Positions 8,221 through 18,466 are shown, numbered from the stretch's first letter. The stretch: 64,000 bases of DNA from Acidipila sp. EB88 (GCF_003858395.1 NZ_QWEV01000005.1:124001-188000); one strand, 5' to 3'. Program-made: numbers and translations. Notes: a model not told the origin generated them from the sequence alone.

Positions 8221-10674
8221 TTACGAGCGGCCCGGGCCACCTGCGCCAGGACCACGACCGCCACCGCCGCCAGGGCGACCGCCGCGCCCACGGCCGCGAC
8301 GACGACGCTGCGCGGCACCGGCTGCTGCTGCGGCTCCGGCAGGCGTTGCGGCTGCGGCGGGATCGATGTTGAAGTTGGGCTCATCGCCTTCTTCTCCTTC
8401 ATCGGCTCCGTCGAACTCGTCGAACTCGTCTCCACCTTCAATGGTGATGCTGCTGCCATTGCTGGCTGGCTGGGACTGCTCGCTCCGGGGAGGCGCCGCT
8501 GACTCGACGCGCTCACTTCGCCCCCCGTCACGACCACCCTCGGCCGGCTGCTGCAGCGGCAGGCCCAGCTTTTCACGCTGTTCCTTGAGCAATGCCTTGC
8601 GGCTCAGCTTGATGCGGTTGCCTTCGAGCCCGAGGACCTTGACCATGACCTGGTCGCCTTCCTTCAGCTCGTCCTTGACGTCCTTGACGCGATGCTCTGC
8701 GATCTCGGAGACGTGCAGCAGGCCATCGGTGCCGGGGAAGATTTCGACGAATGCGCCGAACTCTGCCAGGCGAACCACCTTGCCGAGATAAGTCTTGCCA
8801 ACTTCCGGCACCGCGGTGATGTTGTTGATGATCTCGAGAGCCTTGGCCAGACCGTCGGCATCGCTCGACGCAACCGAAACACGACCCGTGTCTTCGACGT
8901 CGATCTTGACGCCGGTCTGCTCGATGATTCCACGAATCACCTTGCCGCCCGGTCCGATCAGGTCACGAATCTTGTCGGTCGGGATCTGCAAAGTCCGGAT
9001 CTGCGGCGCGTGCTTGGATTTGATCTCGCGTGCGTGATCCAGATGCGCATCCATGATGTCCAGCAGGTAAAGCCGGCCACGACGTGCCTGCTCCATCGCC
9101 TCACGCATGATGCCCGAGGTGATGCCGCCGATCTTGATGTCCATCTGCAGAGCGGTGATGCCCTCACGGGTACCGGCTACCTTGAAATCCATGTCGCCGT
9201 AGTGGTCTTCCGCACCGGCAATGTCGGTCAGGATGGCGTAGTCATCGCCTTCCTTCACCAGGCCCATGGCGATACCGGCAACCGAGCCCTTGAGCGCGAT
9301 GCCAGCGTCCATCAGTGCGAGGCTCGCGCCGCACACCGAGGCCATCGAGGACGAACCGTTCGACTCCAGGATGTCGGACACGATGCGGTACGCATACGGA
9401 CTGTCCGCTTCGTTCGGCAGCACGGCAGAGATCGCCCGCTCGGCAAGCGCGCCGTGGCCAATCTCGCGACGGCCTGTACCGGTCATGCGGCCTGTCTCCC
9501 CAACCGAGAACGGCGGGAAGTTGTAGTGCAGCATGAACTTCTTCTTCTGCTCGCCTTCAAACGTCTCGAGACGCTGTGCGTCATCGCCCGTGCCCAGCGT
9601 GCAGGTGACAAGCGCCTGCGTTTCGCCACGCGTAAACAGGGCCGAACCATGGGTGCGCGGAAGCACCGAGGTCTCGATCGAGATTTCGCGAATCTGGTCG
9701 AATGCGCGACGATCGGGACGGATCCGGTCCTTCGTCACCTGCTGGCGGAAGATCTCCTCGCGCAGCAATTCGTAGTACTTCGACAGCTTCTTCTTGGCCG
9801 CGCCCTGCTCGTTCTCCGGCAGCGTCTTGATCTCGGCCGAAAGCTCGTCCTTGATCTGCTTCACCAGCGAATAGCTTTCGATCTTGGCGTGCTTGTGCGT
9901 GTCGAGCGCGTCCTTCAGACGATCCGAGACCTTGCTCTTGAGCGTTTCGAAGTACGTCTCGTCATGCTCCACGGCCGAAACCTGGCGCTTGGGCTTGCCT
10001 GCGAGCGAAACCAGCTCGTTGATCTTCTCGACGATCTTCTTGATCTCGGTATGCGCGAAGTCGATCGCGCCCAGGACGATGTCCTCGGAGACGCCATCGG
10101 CGCCGGACTCGATCATCACGATGCCATCGGCGGTGCCGACCACGGTGATGTTGATGGAGCTTTCCTTGCGCTCAGCATAGGTGGGGTTGATCAGGTACTC
10201 GCCACCCAGGTAGCCCACGCGGACCGCACCAACGGGACCGTTGAACGGAATGTCCGACAGTGCCAGCGCGGCCGAAGCAGCGTTGATACCGATGATGTCA
10301 GGATCATTTTCCTTGTCTGCCGAGAACACCAGGGCGATGACCTGGGTCTCGTTGCGGAAGGTCTCCGGGAACAGGGGACGGATGGGACGATCGATCTGGC
10401 GCGAGGTCAGGATCTCCTTCTCGGAGGGACGGCCTTCGCGCTTGATGAACCCGCCCGGGATGCGGCCGCCGGCATAGGCATACTCGCGATAATCCACGGT
10501 CAGGGGGAAGAAGTCGATGCCTTCCTTGGGCTCGGGCGAAGCTACGGCAGTCGCCAGTACAACGGAGTCGCCTTGTGTGACGAGTGCGGCGCCAGGCGCC
10601 TGCTTGGCCATGCGGCCTGTTTCAAAATGAAGTCGCTTGCCGCCAGCAAGCTCTACGATGACTTCCTGTTTCAT
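8221..10674 (-). CDS. pnp: Polyribonucleotide nucleotidyltransferase (PNPase)
   Basis: Phosphorolytic 3'-5' exoribonuclease for mRNA turnover in the cytoplasm. The 817 residues contain the first RNase PH domain (EKEILTSRQIDRPIRPLFP), the alpha-helical linker and the catalytic second RNase PH domain (TGTGRREIGHGALAERAI). They end with a KH domain (RDLIGPGGKVIRGI) and an S1 domain (GAFVEIFPGTDGLLHVSEIA). After S1 comes an unusual low-complexity tail: Ser/Pro/Glu-rich, then a Gly/Arg-rich end (RRRRGRGRGG) that could add RNA contacts. The start follows GAGGAA. It lies downstream of rpsO, the classic rpsO-pnp order, with a hairpin between them. Confidence 0.97.
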   Translation of the reverse strand: MKQEVIVELAGGKRLHFETGRMAKQAPGAALVTQGDSVVLATAVASPEPKEGIDFFPLTVDYREYAYAGGRIPGGFIKREGRPSEKEILTSRQIDRPIRPLFPETFRNETQVIALVFSADKENDPDIIGINAASAALALSDIPFNGPVGAVRVGYLGGEYLINPTYAERKESSINITVVGTADGIVMIESGADGVSEDIVLGAIDFAHTEIKKIVEKINELVSLAGKPKRQVSAVEHDETYFETLKSKVSDRLKDALDTHKHAKIESYSLVKQIKDELSAEIKTLPENEQGAAKKKLSKYYELLREEIFRQQVTKDRIRPDRRAFDQIREISIETSVLPRTHGSALFTRGETQALVTCTLGTGDDAQRLETFEGEQKKKFMLHYNFPPFSVGETGRMTGTGRREIGHGALAERAISAVLPNEADSPYAYRIVSDILESNGSSSMASVCGASLALMDAGIALKGSVAGIAMGLVKEGDDYAILTDIAGAEDHYGDMDFKVAGTREGITALQMDIKIGGITSGIMREAMEQARRGRLYLLDIMDAHLDHAREIKSKHAPQIRTLQIPTDKIRDLIGPGGKVIRGIIEQTGVKIDVEDTGRVSVASSDADGLAKALEIINNITAVPEVGKTYLGKVVRLAEFGAFVEIFPGTDGLLHVSEIAEHRVKDVKDELKEGDQVMVKVLGLEGNRIKLSRKALLKEQREKLGLPLQQPAEGGRDGGRSERVESAAPPRSEQSQPASNGSSITIEGGDEFDEFDGADEGEEGDEPNFNIDPAAAATPAGAAAAAGAAQRRRRGRGRGGRPGGGGGRGPGAGGPGRS

Positions 10675-10838
10675 GAATTCCTCATTTCAGAGTGGGTGCG
10701 GGGACGGAAGTGCCTGCCAGGTCTGCACCTTGTGCATTCGGAGAGAACGCCCGCGAAGCGGAAGCTGCTGACTGGTGGTGGCGCCTGGGCTCGAACCGCA
10801 ACGGGAAAGTGCGGGAGCGTAGCGACAAGAAGCAGTGG

Positions 10839-10871
10839 GCAGGACGCGGCTCCCAGTGGGAACCGTCCTGC
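10839..10871 (-). other. rpsO-pnp intergenic hairpin
   Basis: GCAGGACG pairs with CGTCCTGC, with a further CCC/GGG inner stem and a small loop. It sits in the 272-nt leader between rpsO and pnp. No T-run follows, so an RNA-processing or attenuation element is as likely as a terminator. In Escherichia coli the same intergenic position carries an RNase III-cut hairpin through which PNPase controls itself. The analogy is inference. Confidence 0.5.
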
Positions 10872-10946
10872 CGCGAGCCGTTGAAACGGACTCCAGCTTT
10901 CTTGTCGCGTCTGCGTATCGTGCAATGTGTCTGCTTTGATTACGGG

Positions 10947-11213
10947 TTACTTGCGGATTCCAAGCTTGCCGATCACGTCCCGATAGCGGTCGGTGTCGGT
11001 ACCCTTGAGGTAATCCAGCAGGCGACGGCGCTTGGAGACGAGCATGAGCAGGCCGCGACGCGAAGCATGATCCTTGGCGTGCGTGTTGAAGTGTTGCGTG
11101 AGCTCGCCGATGCGCTCGCTCAAAATCGCGATCTGCACTTCAGGGCTGCCGGTGTCACCTTCGTGGGTACGAAAGCGCGAGATGATGTCTGTTTTCTTTG
11201 CGGGTGCCAGCAC
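10947..11213 (-). CDS. rpsO: 30S ribosomal protein S15
   Basis: Primary 16S rRNA-binding protein that organises the platform of the small subunit. The 88 residues have the family length and the signature [20 protein letters not shown] followed by [22 protein letters not shown]. The start is GTG at 11211-11213, with AGGAGT about 11 nt upstream. It is followed by pnp on the same strand. The upstream region is shared with the divergent molybdenum hydroxylase gene. Confidence 0.97.
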   Translation of the reverse strand: MLAPAKKTDIISRFRTHEGDTGSPEVQIAILSERIGELTQHFNTHAKDHASRRGLLMLVSKRRRLLDYLKGTDTDRYRDVIGKLGIRK

Positions 11214-11279
11214 GGTTGTGCGTTACTCCTATGGCTCTTTAAGTTGATCCACTTCCAAAGTGTATGAGGAGAGGATACC

Positions 11280-11360
11280 ATGCTGGGTCCAGACCCCGCC
11301 TGTGTGCTTCCGCATCGAACCAGGCATGCCAGTCCGGTCCCTCACTTCACCAGCAAATGA
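11280..11360 (+). other. Possible 26-residue upstream ORF with a strong ribosome site
   Basis: ATG at 11280 is preceded by GGAGAGG with 5-nt spacing, a better ribosome site than any start of the following gene. The reading frame encodes 26 residues and stops at 11358-11360, overlapping the proposed start of the molybdenum hydroxylase gene (11326) in another frame. It could be a coupling or leader ORF, or chance. Confidence 0.3.
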
Positions 11361-13629
11361 TTTCCCCGCTATCCGTGGCAAACACCACCAGCGCGTCGAC
11401 GGGCGGGACAAGGTGACCGGGGCAGCCCGGTACGCAGGGGATGTCGCCCTGCCGGGCATGCTCCATGCCGTGCTGGTCCAGGCCACCACCGCCCACGCAC
11501 ATATCCAGGCCATCCATGCAGGGCTGGCGCGATCAGCTCCCGGCGTCGCAGCTGTGTTCACAGGCGCTACACTCACCAGCCCGGCCAGTTTCAGCGCCAG
11601 GGACGGCCAGCAATGGTCAGCCATTCAGCCCCCGCCCGAAGCCTTCACGGCCAACTTTCCCGCCGAGCGCCGGGCCCCATTTGCGGATGCCGAGGTGCAC
11701 TACTACGGACAACACGTCGCGCTGGTGGTTGCCCGAACACTGCTGGAAGCACAGGCGGCAGCCGCGCTGGTCCAGGTGGACTACCAGCCCCTCCAGGCCA
11801 CGCTCACCCTCGAGCCCGCACTTCCCGGCGCCTACCAGCCGCAACAGTTCGCAACCAACTCGGAAGAGAAGCTCACCAGCAGCCGCGGCACTCCGCCCGT
11901 CGCCCCCTACGCCCAGGTAGCCCGGCAGTACCGCACCCCGGTGGTCCACCACAACCCGCTGGAGCCATCCGCCACCGTCGCGTCCTGGGCTGGCGACGCG
12001 CTTACCCTGCACGAATCCACGCGGTGGGTCCAGGGCAGCCAGCGGATCATTGCGCACATGCTCAGTGTCGCCCCGGAAAAGGTGCACGTGGTGTCTCCCT
12101 TTGTGGGCGGCGCCTTCGGCTCCAAGGGGTTCCTCTGGCAACACAGCGCGCTTGCCGCCCACGCAGCCCGGGTGCTGGGTCGGCCGGTTAAGCTCCTGCT
12201 GACGCGTGCGCAGATGTTTACCTCCACCGGGCACCGGCCCGAGACGATCCAGGACGTGGTCCTCTCCGCCTCGGCCGACGGCTCCCTGTGCGGCACGGAA
12301 CACCACACCCTCTGCGACACCTCGCCCGTCGGGCACTTCGTGGAACCCTGCGGGATGACCACACGCAACCTATATAGAACGCCGTTCGCCCGCATCGGTC
12401 ACACCGTTGCCCCGATCCACCGGGCTACTCCGTGTTTCATGCGGGCGCCGGGTGAGTCGTCCGGGATGTTTGCGCTCGAAACAGCAGTGGATGAACTGGC
12501 CGAGACGCTCAACCTGGACCCCGTGCTCATCCGGCTCCGGAACGACACACTGACCGATCACTCGGAGGAGCGGCCATTCTCAAGCCGTCACCTGGGGGAG
12601 TGCCTCGAGCGGGGAGCAGCACTGTTCGGGTGGAAACAGCGCTCCCCTGCTCCTCGGTCCATGCGCCGCGACGGCAAGCTGGTGGGCTGGGGCGTGGCTT
12701 CGGCTGCCTACCCGGCCCGGCGCTCACCCGCCACAGTGGAAGCCACGGTCACCGCCGACGGATGGGCCGTGTTCCGCGCTGCCACACACGAGATCGGCTG
12801 CGGCACTGCCACGGTCATGCAACAGGTGGCCGCTGATGCCCTCGGCTGGCCCGCCGACCGGGTCCGATTCCTGCTCGGCGACTCAAGCTACCCGGAAGCC
12901 CCGGTGGCAGGCGCGTCCATGACCGTCGCCACCGTCAGCCCTGCCGTTGACGCGGCAGCGCAACAACTCCGACGCGCCATCATCGCTGCCGCAGCCCGCG
13001 ATCTCGCCTCGCCGCTTTTCGGCAGCCCTGGCGGGCAGGTGCAGCTCCGGGATGGCGTGCTTTCGCTTGGGTCCGGCTCGGCCGCGCGGGAATCAGCCAC
13101 GGATGTTCTGGCTCGTTTGCCGGGTAGGCAGCTTCACTGCCGGTCGCGTGCACAAAGCGGTCCGCGCGCCAAAACGGATTACACCTTCCATTCCTTTGGG
13201 GCGCACTTTGCCGAGGTCACCTGGGAGCCAGCCACCATGCAGCTCCGGGTGACTCGATGGGTGTCGGTAATGGACTGCGGCCGCGTCCTCAACCCTGCTA
13301 CCTCCCGCTCGCAGATCCAGGGTGGCATCCTCTTCGGGCTCGGCATGGCACTGCTCGAGAAAACGATCTACGACCCGGCCACAGGCGCCCCGTTGAACGA
13401 CAACCTGGCCGAGTACCACCTGCCAACCTGCCGCGATATCCCAGACTTCACCGTCGACTTCATCGAGCACCCGGACTTTCGCCTGAACCCGCTTGGCGTT
13501 CGTGGCATCGGCGAAATCGGCATTACTGGGGCTCCCGCGGCGCTTGCCAACGCCGTGTACCACGCAACCGGGCTGCGGCTCCGCGAACTGCCACTCACGG
13601 TGGACAAGCTGCTGGCAGCAGGGCTGTGA
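11326..13629 (+). CDS. Xanthine dehydrogenase-family molybdopterin-binding subunit (PaoC/YagR-like)
   Basis: Large catalytic subunit of a molybdenum hydroxylase that oxidises aldehydes or N-heterocycles using Moco. The N-terminal block (RVDGRDKVTGAARYAGDVAL) and the Moco-binding segments (VSPFVGGAFGSKG, MRAPGESSGMFALE, GCGTATVMQQVAADALG) are visible. The C-terminal active-site region GVRGIGEIGITGAPAALANA contains the catalytic Glu motif GEIG. The ATG at 11326 gives 767 residues, close to the family length; a GTG at 11260 would add 22 residues without homology. The small FeS and FAD subunits that normally precede it are absent: the upstream neighbour is divergent rpsO. No signal peptide is apparent at the chosen start. 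The substrate cannot be assigned. Confidence 0.88.
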   Translation: MPVRSLTSPANDFPAIRGKHHQRVDGRDKVTGAARYAGDVALPGMLHAVLVQATTAHAHIQAIHAGLARSAPGVAAVFTGATLTSPASFSARDGQQWSAIQPPPEAFTANFPAERRAPFADAEVHYYGQHVALVVARTLLEAQAAAALVQVDYQPLQATLTLEPALPGAYQPQQFATNSEEKLTSSRGTPPVAPYAQVARQYRTPVVHHNPLEPSATVASWAGDALTLHESTRWVQGSQRIIAHMLSVAPEKVHVVSPFVGGAFGSKGFLWQHSALAAHAARVLGRPVKLLLTRAQMFTSTGHRPETIQDVVLSASADGSLCGTEHHTLCDTSPVGHFVEPCGMTTRNLYRTPFARIGHTVAPIHRATPCFMRAPGESSGMFALETAVDELAETLNLDPVLIRLRNDTLTDHSEERPFSSRHLGECLERGAALFGWKQRSPAPRSMRRDGKLVGWGVASAAYPARRSPATVEATVTADGWAVFRAATHEIGCGTATVMQQVAADALGWPADRVRFLLGDSSYPEAPVAGASMTVATVSPAVDAAAQQLRRAIIAAAARDLASPLFGSPGGQVQLRDGVLSLGSGSAARESATDVLARLPGRQLHCRSRAQSGPRAKTDYTFHSFGAHFAEVTWEPATMQLRVTRWVSVMDCGRVLNPATSRSQIQGGILFGLGMALLEKTIYDPATGAPLNDNLAEYHLPTCRDIPDFTVDFIEHPDFRLNPLGVRGIGEIGITGAPAALANAVYHATGLRLRELPLTVDKLLAAGL

Positions 13630-13652
13630 TCCTCGACAACAAACATAGAAAC

Positions 13653-13681
13653 GCGCCTGCCGGGTTTGGCCAGGCAGGCGC
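13653..13681. terminator. Bidirectional hairpin terminator
   Basis: GCGCCTGCC pairs with GGCAGGCGC around an 11-nt loop, between the convergent molybdenum hydroxylase and TonB-like genes. A-rich and T-rich flanks (GAAA before, TTTC after) support use in both directions. Confidence 0.8.
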
Positions 13682-13700
13682 TTTCAGTGTTGGCCCAGCG

Positions 13701-14684
13701 CTAGAACAACTGGAAGTTGACCTCGATGTTGATCTCGACTGGCACAGGCTTCCCGTCCTTCATTGCAGGACGGAACTTGTACTGGCGCACTGCTTCAATT
13801 GCCTTCTCGTCTAGCCCCATGCCCAGCGCGCGGGCGACGCGTACACGCTGCGGGCTTCCCTGCGCATCCACGATCAGCGTCAGCGTCACCACGCCCTGGT
13901 ACTTCTGGCGACGAGCCTCATCCGAGAACTCCGGATCGACCGCGTAGATCACCTTGGGCGACGAGATGCCGCCGCCAACGTGGTACGCACCACCGCCGGT
14001 GCCACCATCCGAGCCGGGCCCAATGCCATTGCCATGACCGATGCCGAGGCCGCCGCCCGACCCCTGTCCGATGCCCGAGCCAGACCCGCTGCCGGCCGAC
14101 AGCGTTACGGCCGAAGCCTGCGGCAGGCCCACGTTGGGCAGGTTGGTGTCCGGCATCTTCATCTGCGGCATGACCACAGTGGCCGGTACCGGCAGCTTGG
14201 GATGATCAATCTTGAGGATCTGCGGGGGCGTGATCTGCGTTTTGGAGAAGTCAGGCAGCTTGCCCTTGGTGGGCGGCGTAATCTCGTGCGCGCCTCCACC
14301 GCCGCCACCGCCTGCGGGGCGCGTCGGCACGGGCGTCTTCGGCAGAAACGCCGAGATGTCCATCGGGATAACAGTGGCTTCCTTGACCTGCACCACGTGT
14401 TTCTTGGGCAGGAAAAACAGGATCAACAGCAGCAATGCGTAGATCAGGATCGCCAGGCCACTCGAGAGCGGCGAGCGCTTCTCGGCGAATGGGTCCTTGA
14501 CCTCGACCGGCGTCGAGGTAAGTACCAGCGGCGGCAGCTTCTCCGGGCGGAACACGTCCCTCAGGTTCGAGACGAGCGACTCCCACACGCTGCCCTCGGT
14601 GCCGGCAGGCATCAGCTCCGTGTGATCGAGCCGCCCCGTGCGGGTTTCGGCTTCTTCAGTGGGGGTCAACAGTTCTGGGCTCAT
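13701..14684 (-). CDS. TonB-family energy transducer
   Basis: Links the proton-motive force at the inner membrane to outer-membrane receptors. It has an N-terminal cytoplasmic segment of about 75 residues, one membrane span (LAILIYALLLLILFFLP), a Pro-rich and Gly-rich periplasmic spacer with Gly/Ser repeats, and a C-terminal TonB domain (DPEFSDEARRQKYQGVVTLT ... IEAVRQYKFRPAMKDGKPV). The long cytoplasmic N-terminus before the span is unlike E. coli TonB but common in relatives of this type. ATG 14684 was chosen over GTG 14702; neither has a clear Shine-Dalgarno. No exbB or exbD is adjacent. A candidate client is the receptor at 36493-39240. Confidence 0.9.
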   Translation of the reverse strand: MSPELLTPTEEAETRTGRLDHTELMPAGTEGSVWESLVSNLRDVFRPEKLPPLVLTSTPVEVKDPFAEKRSPLSSGLAILIYALLLLILFFLPKKHVVQVKEATVIPMDISAFLPKTPVPTRPAGGGGGGGAHEITPPTKGKLPDFSKTQITPPQILKIDHPKLPVPATVVMPQMKMPDTNLPNVGLPQASAVTLSAGSGSGSGIGQGSGGGLGIGHGNGIGPGSDGGTGGGAYHVGGGISSPKVIYAVDPEFSDEARRQKYQGVVTLTLIVDAQGSPQRVRVARALGMGLDEKAIEAVRQYKFRPAMKDGKPVPVEINIEVNFQLF

Positions 14685-14908
14685 CGTTTCGTTGTCTCGC
14701 ACTCGAGAGGGTCGCCTTGCGGGCCGGTGGCGTCAACACCTGCCACGCTTTCATTATCACTCGCAGACCTGCCGGTGTCTCCACAGGCCTGCCATCTTGA
14801 CGCGCCAGAACGGCTGAAGTTACCGGGCGATACAATCTACTTTCACGAAACCCGCACAGTTGTACAGCCCGCACCGCCGTGTTGCACACAAAGGAAGCCC
14901 GGAACCAA

Positions 14909-17788
14909 ATGACTGAAGCACAAGCGCCTGAGCTGAAGAAGACGCTCACCCTGCCCGAGACTGCATTCCCGATGAAAGCCAACCTCCCCCAGAATGAGCC
15001 CGCGCGGCTGGCGGAATGGGCAGAAAACGGTCTCTACCAGCGGATTCGCGAAGCGCGCCAGGGGGCGAAGAAGTACGTGCTGCACGATGGGCCACCCTAT
15101 GCCAATGGCCCCATCCACCTGGGCCATGCGCTCAACAAGTGCCTGAAAGATTTTGTGGTGAAGTCAAAAACCATGGCCGGCTTCGACGCGCCGTACGTGC
15201 CGGGTTGGGACTGCCACGGTCTGCCCATTGAAATCAAGGTCGACGAGCAGCTCGGCCGCAAAAAGCTCGAGATGCCGGCTGAGGACTTCCTCGAGGCCTG
15301 CCGCACCTACGCGCAGAAGTACGTGGACCTGCAGCGCTCCCAGTTCGAGCGCCTCGGGGTGTTCGGCTCCTGGGACAAGCCTTACCTGACCATGTCCCGG
15401 CCCTACGAGGCGCAGACGCTCGCGACCTTTTACCGGTTCTTCGAAAAGGGTTTCGTCTACAAGGGGCTTAAGCCCGTCTACTGGTGTCTGAACGATCGCA
15501 CCGCGCTGGCCGACGCCGAGATCGAATACGAGATGCACACCTCGCCGAGCGTGTACGTGCGGTACGCACTGCGCAGCGACGCTGCAACGGTGTCGCCCGC
15601 ATTCGCCGGCAAATCCGTCTGGGCCATCATCTGGACCACCACGCCCTGGACCCTTCCGGCATCGCTTGCGATCGCCTTCCACCCGGAGATCGAGTACGTC
15701 GCGCTCGAAACCGCGGCAGGCGACGTCTACGTGGTCGCGGCGCAGCTCGCCGCCAGCGTTCGCGAAGCCTGCGCACTCGGCGAGGTAACCGAACTCGCCC
15801 GCTTTCCCGGCGCCAAGCTCGACCGCGCCATCTTCCAGCATCCATTTCTTGAGCGCGAAATCCTGGGCGTCAACGCCGACTACGTCACGGTCGACCAGGG
15901 CACCGGCGCCGTCCACACGGCCCCGGCTCATGGCGCCGACGACTTCTACACCGGCGTGCGCTACGGCCTTTCCGCGGCCTGCAACGTGGACAACGCCGGG
16001 CGCCTGCGCAACGGCGGCGAGGCAGGCGAAGGCTGGGAAGGCAAAACGGTCTTCCAGGCCAACCCGCTGATCATCGAAAAGCTGCGCGCATGCGGTGCGC
16101 TGCTGGGCAGCGCCGACGTCTATCACTCCTACCCGCACTGCTGGCGGTGTCACAAGCCCGTGATCTTCCGCGCCACCGAGCAGTGGTTTATCGGCATGGA
16201 AACACCGATGCCCTACTCGAGCAACGCCCGCTCCTTCGACGACGAGGAGGACGACGCGGGCGATGCCACGTTCCGCGAGCGCGCACTGCAGCAGATCCAC
16301 CAGGCCATCACCTGGGACCCCAAGTGGGGCGAAGAGCGCATCGCCAACATGATCGCCACGCGCCCCGACTGGTGCATCTCGCGCCAGCGCGTGTGGGGTG
16401 TGCCGATCGCGGTGTTCCTGTGCGGCGCCTGCCACGAGCCGCTGCGCGACTCCCGCGTCAACCAGCACGTCGTCGGGCTGGTCCGCGAGCACGGCGCCGG
16501 GGCATGGCACACGCACTCGGTCGAACAGCTGCTGGGCCCGGGGCGCACCTGCCCGCGGTGTGGCGCCGTAGACCAGTGGACCAAGGAACAGGACATCCTG
16601 GACGTGTGGTTCGACTCCGGCTCGAGCTGGAGCGCGGTGCTCGCCGAGGACCCCGCTCTCGGTGTCCCCGCCGACCTCTATTTTGAAGGCGGCGATCAGT
16701 ACCGCGGCTGGTTTCACACCTCGCTGCTGACCGCCGTCGGCACCAGCGCATCAGGCGAGTCGCCCTACCGCAAGGTAGCCACTAGCGGCTGGACGCTGGA
16801 TGAGCAGGGCCGCGCCATGTCCAAGTCGCTCGGAAACGGGGTCGACCCGGTCGACGTGGCCAATCGCATGGGCGCTGAGATCGTGCGCCTGTGGGTCGCC
16901 TCGGTGGACTTCCGCGAGGACGTGGCCGCCAGCGAAAACCTGATGCAGCGTGTCGCCGACACCTACCGGAAGCTGCGCAACACCTTCCGCTTTCTGCTCG
17001 GCAACCTGCAGGGCTTTGATCCTTCGCAGCATGCCGTTGACCCGGCGGAGCTGCTGCCGCTGGACAGCTACATGCTCGCCCGCACCCGCGAACTGGCGGA
17101 AAAAGTTGGGGCCTGGTACGACTCCATGGAGTTCCACCGGGTCTACCATGCCATCAATGAATTCTGCATCGTCGACCTGAGCTCCCTGTACCTCGACGTG
17201 CTCAAGGACCGCATGTATACCCTGGCCCCCGCAAGCCTCGAACGCCGCTCCGCGCAGACCGCGCTCTGGCATATCGCCGAGACGCTGGTCCGCCTGGTGG
17301 CGCCTGTGCTGAGCTTCACGGCAGAGGAAGTGTGGGGCTATCTGCCCCCGGTCCCGGGCCGGGAGTCTAGCGTGCACCTGGCGCAGTTTGCGGTGCCCGG
17401 CACAACCCTCGCCGAGCCCGAAGCCTGGGCGACCATCTTCCGCATCCGCGAAGACGCGATGCGCAGCCTGGAAGAGGCCCGCAAAAACAAGCGCATCGGC
17501 AAAGGCCTGGAAGCGCACCTGCGCATCACCGTGCCAGAGGCCGAGCAGCCTGTGCTGGCCCGGTATGCCACCTCACTCAAGGAGCTGTTCAACGTGTCGC
17601 AGGTCACCGTGATCCCGGGAACAACCACCTCCGTAGAAACGCTGCTGGCCGATGGAACCAAGTGCGGCCGCTGCTGGAACTACCGCACCGACACCGGCGA
17701 CTATGGCCCCTGGGCGGACGTATGCGGTCGTTGCGCAGACGCACTCGCCGCCATGGGCTACTCGCGCGAGACCGGAGTGCGGGCATGA
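14909..17788 (+). CDS. ileS: Isoleucyl-tRNA synthetase
   Basis: Class I synthetase charging tRNA-Ile, about 959 residues. The HIGH motif appears as HLGH at residues 70-73 and the KMSKS loop as MSKS at 637-640. The [10 protein letters not shown] block and the CP1 editing domain ([17 protein letters not shown]) are present. A C-terminal zinc finger (CGRCWNYR ... CGRC) marks the bacterial type. The ATG at 14909 follows GGAA; the frame from 14879 is an unsupported extension. The stop overlaps the lspA start (ATGA), so the two are translationally coupled, an ileS-lspA order seen in many bacteria. Confidence 0.97.
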   Translation: MTEAQAPELKKTLTLPETAFPMKANLPQNEPARLAEWAENGLYQRIREARQGAKKYVLHDGPPYANGPIHLGHALNKCLKDFVVKSKTMAGFDAPYVPGWDCHGLPIEIKVDEQLGRKKLEMPAEDFLEACRTYAQKYVDLQRSQFERLGVFGSWDKPYLTMSRPYEAQTLATFYRFFEKGFVYKGLKPVYWCLNDRTALADAEIEYEMHTSPSVYVRYALRSDAATVSPAFAGKSVWAIIWTTTPWTLPASLAIAFHPEIEYVALETAAGDVYVVAAQLAASVREACALGEVTELARFPGAKLDRAIFQHPFLEREILGVNADYVTVDQGTGAVHTAPAHGADDFYTGVRYGLSAACNVDNAGRLRNGGEAGEGWEGKTVFQANPLIIEKLRACGALLGSADVYHSYPHCWRCHKPVIFRATEQWFIGMETPMPYSSNARSFDDEEDDAGDATFRERALQQIHQAITWDPKWGEERIANMIATRPDWCISRQRVWGVPIAVFLCGACHEPLRDSRVNQHVVGLVREHGAGAWHTHSVEQLLGPGRTCPRCGAVDQWTKEQDILDVWFDSGSSWSAVLAEDPALGVPADLYFEGGDQYRGWFHTSLLTAVGTSASGESPYRKVATSGWTLDEQGRAMSKSLGNGVDPVDVANRMGAEIVRLWVASVDFREDVAASENLMQRVADTYRKLRNTFRFLLGNLQGFDPSQHAVDPAELLPLDSYMLARTRELAEKVGAWYDSMEFHRVYHAINEFCIVDLSSLYLDVLKDRMYTLAPASLERRSAQTALWHIAETLVRLVAPVLSFTAEEVWGYLPPVPGRESSVHLAQFAVPGTTLAEPEAWATIFRIREDAMRSLEEARKNKRIGKGLEAHLRITVPEAEQPVLARYATSLKELFNVSQVTVIPGTTTSVETLLADGTKCGRCWNYRTDTGDYGPWADVCGRCADALAAMGYSRETGVRA

Positions 17789-18348
17789 GCGCATTTCCCA
17801 TTCGCTACGAGCGGCGCACCCGTCGGCCCCCCAGACAGCGGGACTGGCGCATCCTGTTCTTCCTCGTCGCCCTCCTGGTAATCGCGCTTGATCGCATCAC
17901 CAAGCTCTGGGTACAGAAGCACATCTACGAAGGCGGCGGCATCTCGGTCATCCCCGGCGTCTTCCGCCTGTCGCATGTGCTCAACGAAGGCGCGGCTTTT
18001 TCCCTGTTCAACGATGCGCCTGCCGACCCCACCCGGTGGGCGCTGACCGCATTTTCCATAGTGGCCGCCACGATCGTCACGGTGCTGCTTCTCCGCGCCG
18101 GGCGGCGCTTTACCTGGACCGCACTGGGACTGGCCCTGGTGCTGGGCGGCGCGATCGGCAATGCCTGGGACCGGTTGCAGTACAAGATGGTCACGGACTT
18201 CCTCGAGGTCACAATCGTGCGCTATCACTGGCCCGACTTCAACATCGCGGACTCGGCCATCGTAGTCGGCGGGATCCTGTTGTTTCTGGGTGCTTTGTTC
18301 ACCAAGCAGGCCGCTCCTGATTCACCCGCGCAAAGCGATCCCTCCTGA
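17785..18348 (+). CDS. lspA: Lipoprotein signal peptidase (signal peptidase II)
   Basis: Inner-membrane aspartyl protease that cleaves prolipoproteins before the lipidated Cys. The 187 residues carry four membrane spans, the first being [20 protein letters not shown]. The catalytic Asp pair is Asp138 in VTDFLEV and Asp156 in FNIADSAI, both in conserved motifs. The start at 17785 overlaps the ileS stop by 4 nt. A basic, Arg-rich N-terminal stretch of about 20 residues precedes the first span. A short hairpin follows at 18350-18370. Confidence 0.96.
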   Translation: MSAFPIRYERRTRRPPRQRDWRILFFLVALLVIALDRITKLWVQKHIYEGGGISVIPGVFRLSHVLNEGAAFSLFNDAPADPTRWALTAFSIVAATIVTVLLLRAGRRFTWTALGLALVLGGAIGNAWDRLQYKMVTDFLEVTIVRYHWPDFNIADSAIVVGGILLFLGALFTKQAAPDSPAQSDPS

Positions 18349-18349
18349 C

Positions 18350-18370
18350 AGCGGGCCATGCCGGCCCGCT
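18350..18370 (+). terminator. Hairpin after lspA
   Basis: AGCGGGCC pairs with GGCCCGCT around a 5-nt loop, immediately after the lspA stop. No T-run follows, so termination strength is uncertain. Confidence 0.5.
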
Positions 18371-18398
18371 CGCCCCTCAAAGGCCATTACCGCCCCTT

Positions 18399-18404
18399 TA
18401 TAAT
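18399..18404 (+). promoter_or_regulatory. Candidate uvrA -10 element
   Basis: A perfect TATAAT lies about 63 nt before the uvrA start. The expected -35 position reads CTCAAA, a poor match. No LexA-type palindrome was recognised around it. Confidence 0.45.
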
Positions 18405-18466
18405 CAGGGTTTGGCCGCCTCGTCCGAATTGCACCATCGACGCGGCCATGCATCTTGAGGGGCCAG

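Noticed and set aside
10775-10800. Minus-strand GGTTCGAGCCC followed by GGCGCCACCACCA, resembling a tRNA 3' end
   Set aside because: No matching acceptor 5' strand or other arms exist upstream.
8692-10884. 730-codon plus-strand open frame opposite pnp
   Set aside because: It is an antisense shadow caused by high GC; no domain is readable while pnp is certain.
15164-16717. 517-codon minus-strand frame opposite ileS
   Set aside because: Composition is that of a reverse-strand shadow and it lies within a certain synthetase gene.
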